Shown here: one piece after another, positions 34,479 through 43,111 of the stretch
Numbering within the stretch: position 1 is the first letter of the stretch
Layout: every line of letters starts with the position of its first letter
Source: JAIEPX01 sp963725255
GTDB taxonomy: Bacteria; Pseudomonadota; Gammaproteobacteria; JAIEPX01
Length of the DNA stretch: 64,000 nt
NCBI GenBank assembly: GCA_963725255.1
Contig: CAVRXV010000004.1
Coordinates: 186,001 to 250,000, forward strand
Reading direction: 5' to 3'
Notes under the pieces: generated by a model
Seen by the model: the letters and a program-made list of their open reading frames with translations, nothing else
What the model was told of the DNA's origin: nothing
Database searches by the model: none
Position numbers and translations under genes: made by a program

Positions 34479-35054
34479 TTATTTATCAGCTTCAGCCTCA
34501 ATGTCGAGTTTAACGTCGTTGCCTAATCCTGGTAATAATGTGGTGATGCCAAAATCAGAGCGTCGTAATGTGGTGCTTGCAGTGAATCCGAGGGTCAATT
34601 TATTGTTGATAGGATTATTCCCTTTTTTGTTGAGCTTTACTGTTAATGTGATAGGTTTTGTGACGCCGTGCAGTGTTAAATTGCCGTGAACGATCGCGCG
34701 GTCTTTTCCTGTGCGATCAATCGAAGTGCTGACATAAGTAGCGGTTGGAAATTTTGCAACATCAAAAAAGTCTGCACCCTTAAGATGTTTATCCAATTCA
34801 GGATTGCCGGTAACGATGCCTGCAACATTAATCGTGACATTGACTTTGCTGTTCTGAAGTTTTTTTTCGTCGAGAATCAGTTGGCCCTTTGCCATCCATT
34901 TGCCGGAGGGATTTGAAAATCCAAAATGTTTGATATGAAATAATACGTAAGTGTGGCTAGAATCGAAAATATAGGTTTCAGTTGCTGCTTGTGAGCTATT
35001 AACAAAAAGACAAACGGAAAAGAAAAGCGCCAATTTGAAGAAAATGGATTTCAT
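34479..35054 (-). CDS. YceI family periplasmic protein
   Basis: Second YceI copy, 191 residues, with signal peptide (MKSIFFKLALFFSVCLFVNS, cut near SQA) and the family features YIFDSSHTYVLFHIKHFGFS, FFDVAKFPTATYVSTSI and LTLHGVTKPITLTVKL. It is the first gene of a three-gene run with cytochrome b561 and another YceI. The two YceI proteins are only distantly alike, so the duplication is old. Confidence 0.92.
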   Translation of the reverse strand: MKSIFFKLALFFSVCLFVNSSQAATETYIFDSSHTYVLFHIKHFGFSNPSGKWMAKGQLILDEKKLQNSKVNVTINVAGIVTGNPELDKHLKGADFFDVAKFPTATYVSTSIDRTGKDRAIVHGNLTLHGVTKPITLTVKLNKKGNNPINNKLTLGFTASTTLRRSDFGITTLLPGLGNDVKLDIEAEADK

Positions 35055-35081
35055 GTCACACTCCTTGTGTTGAACAATAAC

Positions 35082-35741
35082 CTAAATGATACGGAACAAT
35101 CCTAGTATAGTAGAAAAAATGTATTCTGCTGGTTGGGCAATAACCGCCGTCAATACATTAGTATAGACTAATACTAGAAGGATAATAATTCCAAAGGGTT
35201 CGATGCGGCCATACATTAGCGCCGCTTTTGATGTGAGCAAGCTAGCAACGACGCGGCTGCCGTCCAGCGGAGGGATCGGTATTAAATTAAGGACCATCAA
35301 CCAGATATTGATCATCATGCCAGCCTGGCTACTATAGACCAACCAAAGGCCAATGGGGCTTTGGGCTTGGGCTAAGTAAAGTCCCGCCTTTAATCCTGCG
35401 GCCCAAAAAATTGCCATGAGAAGGTTTGAAAGCGGACCCGCTGCAGCGACGATGGCCATATCTCGTCGTGGATTGTTAAGATTGAAATGATTAACAGGGA
35501 CAGGCTTTGCCCAACCAAAAACGAATCCCGCGTGAGTAATAATTAATATTGCAGGTAGTAGGATGGTGCCTATAGGGTCGATGTGTTTAAGAGGGTTTAG
35601 TGATAATCGGCCTAATAATTTGGCGGTTAAATCACCGAATTTTGAAGCAACCCAGCCGTGAGCCACTTCATGAAGTGTAATTGCAAATAATACGGGAATG
35701 AACCATACGGCAATTAATTGTGCGGTGCTGAGTTTTTCCAT
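35082..35741 (-). CDS. Site-2 protease family (M50) zinc metallopeptidase
   Basis: A 219-residue membrane protein of the YwhC/M50 type. From ATG 35741 the zinc motif HEVAH is at residues 24-28 and the third ligand Asp is in NLIPIPPLDGSRV near 165; the GxAKPVPVN motif (GWAKPVPVNHFN) is also typical. An in-frame TTG at 35759 extends into the palindrome flank and is less likely. These peptidases cut substrates within the membrane; the target here is unknown. Confidence 0.9.
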   Translation of the reverse strand: MEKLSTAQLIAVWFIPVLFAITLHEVAHGWVASKFGDLTAKLLGRLSLNPLKHIDPIGTILLPAILIITHAGFVFGWAKPVPVNHFNLNNPRRDMAIVAAAGPLSNLLMAIFWAAGLKAGLYLAQAQSPIGLWLVYSSQAGMMINIWLMVLNLIPIPPLDGSRVVASLLTSKAALMYGRIEPFGIIILLVLVYTNVLTAVIAQPAEYIFSTILGLFRII

Positions 35742-35761
35742 GCTGTTGCCCAGGGTCAAGT

Positions 35762-35834
35762 GAAGGTGTCAGATCTAAGATTAGATAATGAAGGTGTTAC
35801 ACCTTCATTATCTAATCTTAGATCTGACACCTTC
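35762..35834. repeat. 73-base perfect palindrome with AAGGTGTCAGATCT ends
   Basis: Two exactly complementary 36-base arms (35762-35797 and 35799-35834) flank one base. The ends read GAAGGTGTCAGATCT and its complement; an adjacent GGGTCAAG (35753-35760) recalls the ends of the palindrome at 10546. It fills the gap between the dolP stop and the M50 peptidase start. In RNA it would form a very stable hairpin. Confidence 0.85.
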
Positions 35835-35838
35835 CAGA

Positions 35839-36426
35839 CTATAATAAAGGTTTACGTTCAGAGGTGTACTCAAACAATTTCACGACTTTATCAACGCCAG
35901 GCACATGACGAGTGACATTGGTCGCTAAATCGGCTTGATCACGGCTTACCAATCCCATTAAATACGCAGTACTGTTGTCGGTGACTACTTTAATTTGCGC
36001 TGAATTTAAGCCGCGTTCTGCGAGCAAAGACGATTTAATTTTTGTTGTTAACCAGGTATCCTGAGCGGCTTCTTTAAAAGAAGTATTGTCGCCGATGATA
36101 ATTTCGTTATGAACGCGTTTTACTTTCTTAACAGAATAAGCAATTTTTGAAGCGAGCTCACGCAACTCTGCGTTTGGTGCGCGACCTGTTAGAAGTACAA
36201 CACGATTAAACGTGCTGACTGAAATAATCGTGTCTTTATCCAGATGTTTGTTGAGGTGTAATGCGGTCCGGACATGATGAGCGATTGTTTTATCGTTTAA
36301 TTGGGTTTTCATGTCACGACCATCAGTCACTACAGCGCCGCTAGCTGCTGCACCAGCCACAAAAGCGGCAGGAAGACACGCTGTTAATGATAAACAGCAA
36401 ACTAAAACAACAAACAATCTTTTCAT
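35839..36426 (-). CDS. dolP: BON-domain outer-membrane lipoprotein DolP
   Basis: A 195-residue lipoprotein with lipobox LTAC (C17) and two BON domains (about residues 45-115 and 120-190; for example TFNRVVLLTGRAPNAELR and NSTAYLMGLVSRDQADLA). DolP (YraP) supports outer-membrane integrity and BamA function. It follows diaA and yraN as in E. coli, two bases after the diaA stop. Confidence 0.92.
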   Translation of the reverse strand: MKRLFVVLVCCLSLTACLPAAFVAGAAASGAVVTDGRDMKTQLNDKTIAHHVRTALHLNKHLDKDTIISVSTFNRVVLLTGRAPNAELRELASKIAYSVKKVKRVHNEIIIGDNTSFKEAAQDTWLTTKIKSSLLAERGLNSAQIKVVTDNSTAYLMGLVSRDQADLATNVTRHVPGVDKVVKLFEYTSERKPLL

Positions 36427-36428
36427 GA

Positions 36429-37040
36429 TTAATTCTCCGGTCCAAAAAGTGATTGATCGATCATATCACACAAACAGTGAATAATTAACAAGTGAACTTC
36501 TTGAATTCGTGCTGTGCGAAAAGAAGGGACACGAATTTCAATATCGTTCGGTTTTAATAATTCAACAATGGCTCCGCCGTCTTTTCCGGTCAGGGCAACA
36601 ACCAACATTTGTCGGTCATGGGCAGTTTCAATCGCGCGTAAAATATTGAGTGATTGGCCGCTGGTTGATATTGCTAATAAAATATCACCCGGTTGACCAA
36701 GACCTTTAATTTGCTTTGAAAAAATTTCCGCGTAACTGTAGTCGTTGGCGATGGAGGTCAGTGTGGATGTGTCAGTAGTGAGCGCGATAGCGGGTAAGCT
36801 TGGGCGTTCTCGTTCGTAGCGATTGAGCATTTCGGAGGAAAAATGTTGGGCGTCGCCCGCGGATCCACCGTTGCCACAGCTCAGGATTTTATTGTTGTTA
36901 ATCAAGCATTGGACCATGGTTTCACCTGCGGTTGCGATAACAGGTGCCAATTGTTCAGCGGCCATACGCTTTGTGTCCGCACTTTCGAGCATGTGCGACC
37001 TAATTCGATCAACAGGGCTTGTAATGTCGAGAGTCTGCAT
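36429..37040 (-). CDS. diaA: SIS-domain protein DiaA (GmhA-like)
   Basis: The 203-residue protein (from ATG 37040) has the SIS sugar-isomerase fold with SCGNGGSAGDAQHFSSE and ISTSGQSLNILRAIE, shared by phosphoheptose isomerase GmhA and the DnaA-binding initiator DiaA. The yraN-diaA-dolP gene order selects DiaA, which promotes DnaA assembly at the origin. GmhA function cannot be excluded, as the two are close homologues. An in-frame extension to 37130 overlaps yraN and is rejected. Confidence 0.85.
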   Translation of the reverse strand: MQTLDITSPVDRIRSHMLESADTKRMAAEQLAPVIATAGETMVQCLINNNKILSCGNGGSAGDAQHFSSEMLNRYERERPSLPAIALTTDTSTLTSIANDYSYAEIFSKQIKGLGQPGDILLAISTSGQSLNILRAIETAHDRQMLVVALTGKDGGAIVELLKPNDIEIRVPSFRTARIQEVHLLIIHCLCDMIDQSLFGPEN

Positions 37041-37116
37041 GGGTGACTGCTTTTTTCTTAACAAGGGATGGACATTGTAGCGAATCTCTTTGGGCTTTGA
37101 TAGTAGGGTGATGAGG

Positions 37117-37497
37117 TCAGCAGAATGCACCTATGATCCATTCAATGTTGGGTGGGTCGAAAGAAAAATCTACGCCGACCACGTCGAAGCGACAGGTTGT
37201 GTTGGAGTAGGTTGGATTTTGTTGCAGAAATAATTCTGCAGTGAGAACAATTTTTCTTTGTTTGCAAAAATCGATGGAGTCTATGGGGGAAACAAATTTC
37301 GCATTAATTCGAGCGCGTACTTCTACAAATACAATGCAGTCATGATCTAATAAAATCAAATCGATTTCACCCATTCTGCAGTAGAAATTTTCTAGAATTA
37401 GTGTCATCCCATTGTTGATTAATAAATTTTTTGCGATAGTTTCTGCTTGTTGGCCGCGTTTGTGGCGTGAGTCACGAGAATTTCTGTGTAGTGTCAT
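37117..37497 (-). CDS. yraN: YraN family (UPF0102) endonuclease-like protein
   Basis: A 126-residue protein with the restriction-endonuclease-like core: GQQAETIAKNLL, FYCRMGEIDLILLDHDCIVFVEVRAR (shown in part by GEIDLI and VFVEVR), and KQRKIVLTAELFL. This E-D-ExK pattern (E in GEID, E and R in VEVR where most nucleases have K) is characteristic of YraN. It starts the yraN-diaA-dolP set; the usual upstream rsmI-lpoA pair is not here. Confidence 0.92.
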   Translation of the reverse strand: MTLHRNSRDSRHKRGQQAETIAKNLLINNGMTLILENFYCRMGEIDLILLDHDCIVFVEVRARINAKFVSPIDSIDFCKQRKIVLTAELFLQQNPTYSNTTCRFDVVGVDFSFDPPNIEWIIGAFC

Positions 37498-37523
37498 TGG
37501 AATCTCCTTAAAATTGGATGTGG

Positions 37524-37620
37524 ATTGTTTATGTAATATCCAGGTTAAGATTACTGTATATTTTTTTAATTAGAACCTCGTGTTTTATAGTTTTCGGGCG
37601 TTAACCCGGATATTGCTTGA
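37524..37620. repeat. REP-like inverted pair between yraN and the next gene
   Basis: GATTGTTTATGTAATATCCAGGTTAA (37524-37549) and TTAACCCGGATATTGCTTGA (37601-37620) are inverted copies of the dispersed element, 51 bases apart. The spacer is AT-rich. This occupies most of the 184-base gap between yraN and the gene at 37682. Confidence 0.75.
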
Positions 37621-37681
37621 CTTGAGGAACTATCTTCTTTTAAATAGATGTCAGTAAATGTTTAATCACGGAGTCTATCTT

Positions 37682-38359
37682 ATGCGTACAATGTTTAAAT
37701 TGGTCGTTCCAGCCGTATTTTTAATCGGAGCTCTTTCAGTGTTGGCTGAGAACGAGCAGGTGGATCTTCCGCATAATATGATGCCGTGTAGTGAAGTATT
37801 AAAGTTGTCGTCACTTGATTTTGTAAAAAAATATACAAAAATTCACGGTGAAAATACGATTGAAACCACAAAAGCTATTTATGCCTATGGAAATTGTTAT
37901 GATCAAGCTCAAGATGAGATTCGTGAGCAACTCAATAAACAAGGTAAAGGCCCATTTATGGGCGCAAGTGGTAATTTTCGAGATTTTGAAAGTGCGCTGA
38001 ATAAATTTACAAAAACGGCCTCAGATCTCTGTAGCCCTGATGGGTCATTAAAACAAGTGTCCGATGCGTATGCGATGCTTTATCAAAAACAATTTCGTCA
38101 TCTTTTTTATATTCAATATTTGCCTAAAAAACAAGCAGCAAAAGTGAACGTTCGCACAATCGAAGCTGCAAAAGCAAAATTAGATAGCATGATTAATCAT
38201 CTTTCTCCTCAACAAGCACCAAAAGTGCGAGCTGATTTTGAAGCGTATTATAATGCAGGTGTGAAAGTGTTGGGTCTACCAGCTCAGCCTATTTATGAAT
38301 ATGCCATTATGATTTTAGAATCACCAGCGGATAAGCCTTTTTCTACCCCACCTTTTTAA
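37682..38359 (+). CDS. Exported hypothetical protein
   Basis: From ATG 37682 (GGAG eight bases upstream) the protein has 225 residues and a signal peptide (MRTMFKLVVPAVFLIGALSV, cut near VLA). The mature part is helical and has several cysteines (MPCSEVLK, YGNCYDQA, DLCSPDG) that could form disulfides in the periplasm. I recognise no family. It is the first gene of a plus-strand run of lineage-specific genes. Confidence 0.75.
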   Translation: MRTMFKLVVPAVFLIGALSVLAENEQVDLPHNMMPCSEVLKLSSLDFVKKYTKIHGENTIETTKAIYAYGNCYDQAQDEIREQLNKQGKGPFMGASGNFRDFESALNKFTKTASDLCSPDGSLKQVSDAYAMLYQKQFRHLFYIQYLPKKQAAKVNVRTIEAAKAKLDSMINHLSPQQAPKVRADFEAYYNAGVKVLGLPAQPIYEYAIMILESPADKPFSTPPF

Positions 38360-38512
38360 AACTTAGATAACTATTCACCACGTTTTAGCCATTCTGGCCA
38401 AGGTAGTGAATGGTTGCTAATTTACCTAATAATTTCTTAATTGTGCAAGCCGCAAGAAGCCTTTGCTGAGCAGCTTCCAGCCGGTCTTGCCATTTTTTGA
38501 TTCTCCATCTGC

Positions 38513-38518
38513 TATAAT
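38513..38518 (+). promoter_or_regulatory. Consensus -10 box before the gene at 38547
   Basis: A perfect TATAAT lies 28 bases before the start. The nearest -35-like hexamer, TTGCCA (38487-38492), is 20 bases away, longer than ideal, so the promoter may need an activator or another -35. Confidence 0.35.
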
Positions 38519-38546
38519 TACAGTAGGGATTCATGTGGGGAGTTGT

Positions 38547-39845
38547 ATGATGGCAAAAGAACGTGCAATTGAGCTTATAGATCAAGCGCAAGAAATAATA
38601 AATAAAGACCGAGAGCCTACTAGCAAAGGCTCGCAATCATTTCTAGACGATGTTAAAGCGTGGGAAAAAGCCTGTGGAAGATTTGTTCTTGAGCACGGAC
38701 CCAATGCGAAAAACGATATTCCGCGGGAACAGATGCGAGGTATAAAATTAGCCGCAAAAGATTTGGAAATGGAGCGACGGCTTAATGTTTTTATGCGCGA
38801 AGTTAATACTCGAACAGAAACATTTCTGAGTAGAATGAATGATCCAGGTGTTGATCATGAAAAAGAACGAACAGCTCTAGAGTCTTCTCACGCAAGATAT
38901 GACGAATTTATCAAGCGTTTCAAAGGAAGTACACGTACCTATGAATTTCAAGAACGACGTCCAGATGATGCCGCTGAAATGATGAGAAAAATGGAGGAAA
39001 CGGTTTCTAATCTTCGACATACTCTCCTAGTAACCCCATCAATTTTGGATGAGTTTGCTGATGAGCCTGATGAAGCCATGCATAAATCCATTAGTACAAT
39101 GACTAAGCTGCTCGAATTTGAGAAACATCCTAGTATTGATCAGATCAAAGCAAAAAGATCAGCTCTATCGAGAAAGAGTTATGAAGAAGATTCAAGTGAG
39201 AGTGATGATGAGAGAAATAGTAAACTCTTAGCAGAGCAAAGAGATTTGTTAGAGGTGATGTTAGGTGTTATTGGTCCTAAAATTGCAGGAAATCAAGCGT
39301 TGTTGCTGCGATATGAAAAAAATCTGAAAAAATTCAATGATCCAAGCAACAATACTATGGAAAATCAAAATAAGATCGCGGGACAAGTGATTAGATTACA
39401 TGAAAGCGTTCTTGGTAAAAGAATAAATGATGCGCTTAAGGCCATGAGAACTTTGTTAGATAAATCGGATAAAAAAAATGAAAGTCCTGATGTTAGAAAA
39501 TTTAGAAAAATATTCGAGGGAGTTGAGCGGGATCATAAAAAATCAAAGGATGATTCACTTGATTATAAAATGGCTAATTTATTGGTATTAGAAGGTAGCC
39601 TAGAAAATCTTAAGCGTTTAATGTCTGAGCAACAAAAATCTGAGCCGCCAAAGTGGAAACCATCAAAAACGTCTAAACTGCCTGTTCAGTTTAGGGAGAG
39701 TGGAAATTTTGATAGGCAATCACAAAACCCAGTAACAAATAAACCTATGATGGGGCGTAAGAAAAAAGAAAATCTTTCTGACGACACAGTAGTACCGAGT
39801 CGTGGATCTAAAGGTCCATCTATAAAAGGTTCATCGAATGATTAA
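38547..39845 (+). CDS. Hypothetical coiled-coil protein, effector-like
   Basis: From ATG 38547 (GGGGAG upstream; a second ATG follows at 38550) the protein has 432 residues. It is highly charged, rich in Glu, Lys, Arg and Asp, with long heptad-like helices over most of its length, an acidic serine cluster (YEEDSSESDDERNS) near residue 210 and a basic, disordered tail (WKPSKTSKLPVQ, MMGRKKKENL). No signal peptide, membrane segment or enzyme motif is visible. It is followed after 22-31 bases by the large gene at 39877, probably in one transcript. Family unknown. Confidence 0.75.
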   Translation: MMAKERAIELIDQAQEIINKDREPTSKGSQSFLDDVKAWEKACGRFVLEHGPNAKNDIPREQMRGIKLAAKDLEMERRLNVFMREVNTRTETFLSRMNDPGVDHEKERTALESSHARYDEFIKRFKGSTRTYEFQERRPDDAAEMMRKMEETVSNLRHTLLVTPSILDEFADEPDEAMHKSISTMTKLLEFEKHPSIDQIKAKRSALSRKSYEEDSSESDDERNSKLLAEQRDLLEVMLGVIGPKIAGNQALLLRYEKNLKKFNDPSNNTMENQNKIAGQVIRLHESVLGKRINDALKAMRTLLDKSDKKNESPDVRKFRKIFEGVERDHKKSKDDSLDYKMANLLVLEGSLENLKRLMSEQQKSEPPKWKPSKTSKLPVQFRESGNFDRQSQNPVTNKPMMGRKKKENLSDDTVVPSRGSKGPSIKGSSND

Positions 39846-39876
39846 TGGGTAATATTCAGATAGAGGAGTGGGGTTT

Positions 39877-42800
39877 ATGAGCGATGAGAAAGACAATAAA
39901 ACCAGCAGTGAAGACCAAGGGTTTGTTATAAATTCGATGATTCTCGACTTAAACGATCACGTTTTATTTATTGAGCTATCAACGGATTCTACAGAAATTC
40001 ATGGCGCTTTAAAACAACTAGAAAAAGGATTGATGAGCTTAAAGAATCAAGTTGGTGATACCGCTTCGTTGGTTTCACAATTTGGTGAAGATATTAACAA
40101 ACTTGAGTTAGATTTAAGTCGTGGTAAAGAAAAATTGGCGTCGTTACAAGCGAAAAGTCAGTATGAGCAGGGTGCATCTGGTTCAGAAAACATAGAGGTT
40201 GAAATTCAAAGCTTGCTGAATGAGGGAAAGAGAATCGTTGAAATCACTGATCCTGTGAAATTTAATAGTGCTGCAAATGAGTGGAATAAAAGATATTCAG
40301 AATTTGATGCTAAATATGAACAAGAGCTAAGGGCGATAATTAATAGCGGTGACGCAAAGAACCCTATCTTGGATTCTGTTATGGAATTGGATGAGATGCA
40401 TGATATTGTCAGGGAAAGACAGGTAAAACTGCAAAAGCAGTCAGGACATATTGTAGGTGCGTCAGAAAAAATATCAGAGTTGGGCAAAGCGAGTGGAGCT
40501 TCTCCACTCGATGCGGAGACCCAGATTAATTTATATATTGCTGATCTAAAATATCCATTGATCATAGATATTTATCTGTCCGATGATCCGGATCAGCTTA
40601 GTGCTAATTTAAAACAGCTTGAAGAAGGATATCGGGAATTACAAAATAAAATCATTGCTGCCAATTTTGGCTCGGAATTCTCGGAATTCAATAATGATAT
40701 TCTGGAAATTAAGGAGGCAATTAATCAGGGTAAACAAAAATTAGAACAGCTAGAAATCGATAGGCCGCTAGCCTTTTCGCCGGAAGATCAAGAATTTTTA
40801 GATGCGGCATCAGCGAAAACAGGGACAAGTGATGCTGAAAAGCCTCTAGCTCCTGAGGTTCCTGCGGCTCCTGTGGTTCCCGCTGCGACTCGTCCTGCTC
40901 CTCCACCCCGGCCGGCTGCTCCTGTAGGAAAACCTGTGGAATTGCCACTACAATCTGCGGAGGCGAAGGCGGCTAAGCCAATGAGAGATTTAATCGATGC
41001 CAGTGGTCCCGGAAATTCTGAGATTCAACAAGAAATACAAGGGCTTCTGGATGCGGGAAATGTTAATGAATTATGTAAATTACTCGGTGATATCAATCTT
41101 GAATTAAGAAATGCTAAACAGGAAAAAAACAACTCACTGCTTGCAACTTTAAATACAAAAAATTCAGAGGAAATGCCTAATAAGGTTTCGCAAGCTATGC
41201 CTAAGATTTTTGATCAGACAAAGGGTGCGCTGAACAGTGAAAAAACAAAAGATAATACTGAGGCATTGCAACGAATGCGGCTCGAGGTTCTTACTGCGAT
41301 GATGAAGTATGTTTTGGGCAATCCTCAATTAGATCAAAAAAAACGTGATCCCATTGTCGGTGCTGTTTACATAAATGGCTCCAATAAAGATCGAAAAATT
41401 CTCAATGCAACGGGAATATCTCCGCCAGGTGCGCAAACCCTAAATGCGATGGCTGAAATGTTAGGGGTGGAGGTTCCATCCACTCTTACAAGTGCATTAA
41501 CGGCAGCAGGTGGATTATTTGGCGCAATGTTAGAAGCGGGAGGTTTTTCAGCTGGTCAACCCGTAACTATCAACGAGCCTGAAAGGGTGAAAGCATTAGC
41601 AGATATTAACTCAGAATTTCATATCATGCCCAGTATGGATGACGTAAGTATGCAGCTTATGGATTTTAGTTTTTTGCATTATATTAATGCTGAAAACATC
41701 AAGCCGAGTTTAGAAGCGTTTGAACATCCTGACGTGGGTGCAACCCTTCAGAACTCTTTGGAAGCATTAAAAAATCTTGATGAAAGATCACATGAAGATC
41801 TATTAACTATTGCGGCTTCGTTAGAGTATGTTTCAGACTTTATCTTTCATGTAAGAGATACTCTTGATCGGCATTGTGATGACCTGTCGTCTTCTCAAAA
41901 AATGGGCGCATATAGGCAATTGCAAATCAAGAGTGATGAATTATTGCAGGCTCAAGAAAAATTACTACAGGCTATGATTTATCGACTTGAATTATTGGAT
42001 CCTGAGGTCTTTGCAAGTCTCAGCGGAGGTGATTATGATAAAAAATATCTTTGTGAATATAGAATGAAGACTGATGAAAAGATACGGGTGGGGGTAGAAA
42101 ATTTATTGAAAAAAGCCAGTCGAGGGAATGCTACTGCTCGTGAAATGTTATTAAAATTCAACCATATATACGGTTCAGATTTAATAAAATACCTTGCATA
42201 TCTAGGTAAATATGGAAGTCCTGAGATATCTAAGGGGTTACATGGGATACTGCCTGATGTCATGGAGGCAGATCATGAGAAGATAGGTCTGTGGTTAAGG
42301 AAAAAATTGAGTGAAGGGGAATTAAAAATGCAAGAAGCGGGCATTAATGCCATGACCAACTTTATAATAAATAATAAAGAATTATTTCAAGACGGAGAGG
42401 GTATAGATCAACCTCTTGTCATTAGGCAGACGGAATTTCTTGATTTGCATCGTTTGATGAACCCTATGATATCGATGCATAGCCCAGCCATGATTGCAGC
42501 TGAAAAAAAATTCTTTGAAAATCGTGATGAATTCAGACAATTTTGTAGTGTAGCTGAAAAATTCAGTGAACTTCAAGTAGGGAACGAAGGAGTGAGCGGT
42601 TTCGCTTTTGAATCGTTTATTGAGAAATGTCAGAGCAAAAAAGAATTTTGGGTTTGCGCAGAGTTTGTGGCTAAGTGTAAGACGACAGGTGAATTTCTTG
42701 AATTAGTTAACAAGTATAATGCTCTTAATGGAGCAGGCCAGAAATTGTATGATATGTTTAAATCCGAATTCGAAGGAGTTTCTGATCCCTCAGAATTGAT

Positions 42801-43098
42801 GGGGCACATTCAAAACTTACAGGAAGATAAACGTAGAATTTATTTTATGGTTAAAATTCTAGAAAAATTCAAAGGAAAAATTTCTTACGAAGAAGTTATA
42901 GCCATTGCTGATTCTCTTGAGAAAGGCAAAATACCTCTTTTCTTTGGGATATGTTTAAAGGAATCTGGCTCAGTTGAGAGTTACAATAATAAAATTCAGG
43001 ATGTTAATGAATTAGTAGGTGATAGTCCTGCCCTAAAAGCTTTGGGTAGAATTTCGGATGTTAATGTACTTTCTTACCGTTTAGGAATAAGTAAGTAA
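39877..43098 (+). CDS. Large effector-like protein, N-terminal part of a split gene
   Basis: ATG 39877 (AGAGGAG upstream; GTG 39868 is an alternative) opens a 1073-residue protein. Two related N-terminal units, near residues 20-95 and 225-305, share the pattern LKQLEKGLMSLKNQ / LKQLEEGYRELQNK followed by GKEKLASLQ / GKQKLEQLE. A Pro/Ala-rich linker (about 325-355) leads to a long helical region. The last 350 residues align with the frame at 14021-15934 and its decayed upstream part. In that copy the alignment continues without a break into the equivalent of the next gene at 43112, so the stop at 43096 appears to split one ancestral gene. Function unknown. Confidence 0.8.
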   Translation: MSDEKDNKTSSEDQGFVINSMILDLNDHVLFIELSTDSTEIHGALKQLEKGLMSLKNQVGDTASLVSQFGEDINKLELDLSRGKEKLASLQAKSQYEQGASGSENIEVEIQSLLNEGKRIVEITDPVKFNSAANEWNKRYSEFDAKYEQELRAIINSGDAKNPILDSVMELDEMHDIVRERQVKLQKQSGHIVGASEKISELGKASGASPLDAETQINLYIADLKYPLIIDIYLSDDPDQLSANLKQLEEGYRELQNKIIAANFGSEFSEFNNDILEIKEAINQGKQKLEQLEIDRPLAFSPEDQEFLDAASAKTGTSDAEKPLAPEVPAAPVVPAATRPAPPPRPAAPVGKPVELPLQSAEAKAAKPMRDLIDASGPGNSEIQQEIQGLLDAGNVNELCKLLGDINLELRNAKQEKNNSLLATLNTKNSEEMPNKVSQAMPKIFDQTKGALNSEKTKDNTEALQRMRLEVLTAMMKYVLGNPQLDQKKRDPIVGAVYINGSNKDRKILNATGISPPGAQTLNAMAEMLGVEVPSTLTSALTAAGGLFGAMLEAGGFSAGQPVTINEPERVKALADINSEFHIMPSMDDVSMQLMDFSFLHYINAENIKPSLEAFEHPDVGATLQNSLEALKNLDERSHEDLLTIAASLEYVSDFIFHVRDTLDRHCDDLSSSQKMGAYRQLQIKSDELLQAQEKLLQAMIYRLELLDPEVFASLSGGDYDKKYLCEYRMKTDEKIRVGVENLLKKASRGNATAREMLLKFNHIYGSDLIKYLAYLGKYGSPEISKGLHGILPDVMEADHEKIGLWLRKKLSEGELKMQEAGINAMTNFIINNKELFQDGEGIDQPLVIRQTEFLDLHRLMNPMISMHSPAMIAAEKKFFENRDEFRQFCSVAEKFSELQVGNEGVSGFAFESFIEKCQSKKEFWVCAEFVAKCKTTGEFLELVNKYNALNGAGQKLYDMFKSEFEGVSDPSELMGHIQNLQEDKRRIYFMVKILEKFKGKISYEEVIAIADSLEKGKIPLFFGICLKESGSVESYNNKIQDVNELVGDSPALKALGRISDVNVLSYRLGISK

Positions 43099-43111
43099 AG
43101 ATATAAAATCA

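Noticed and set aside
40721..40948. Minus-strand Gln/Glu/Pro-rich repeat frame
   Set aside because: It mirrors the Pro/Ala linker of the large plus-strand protein.
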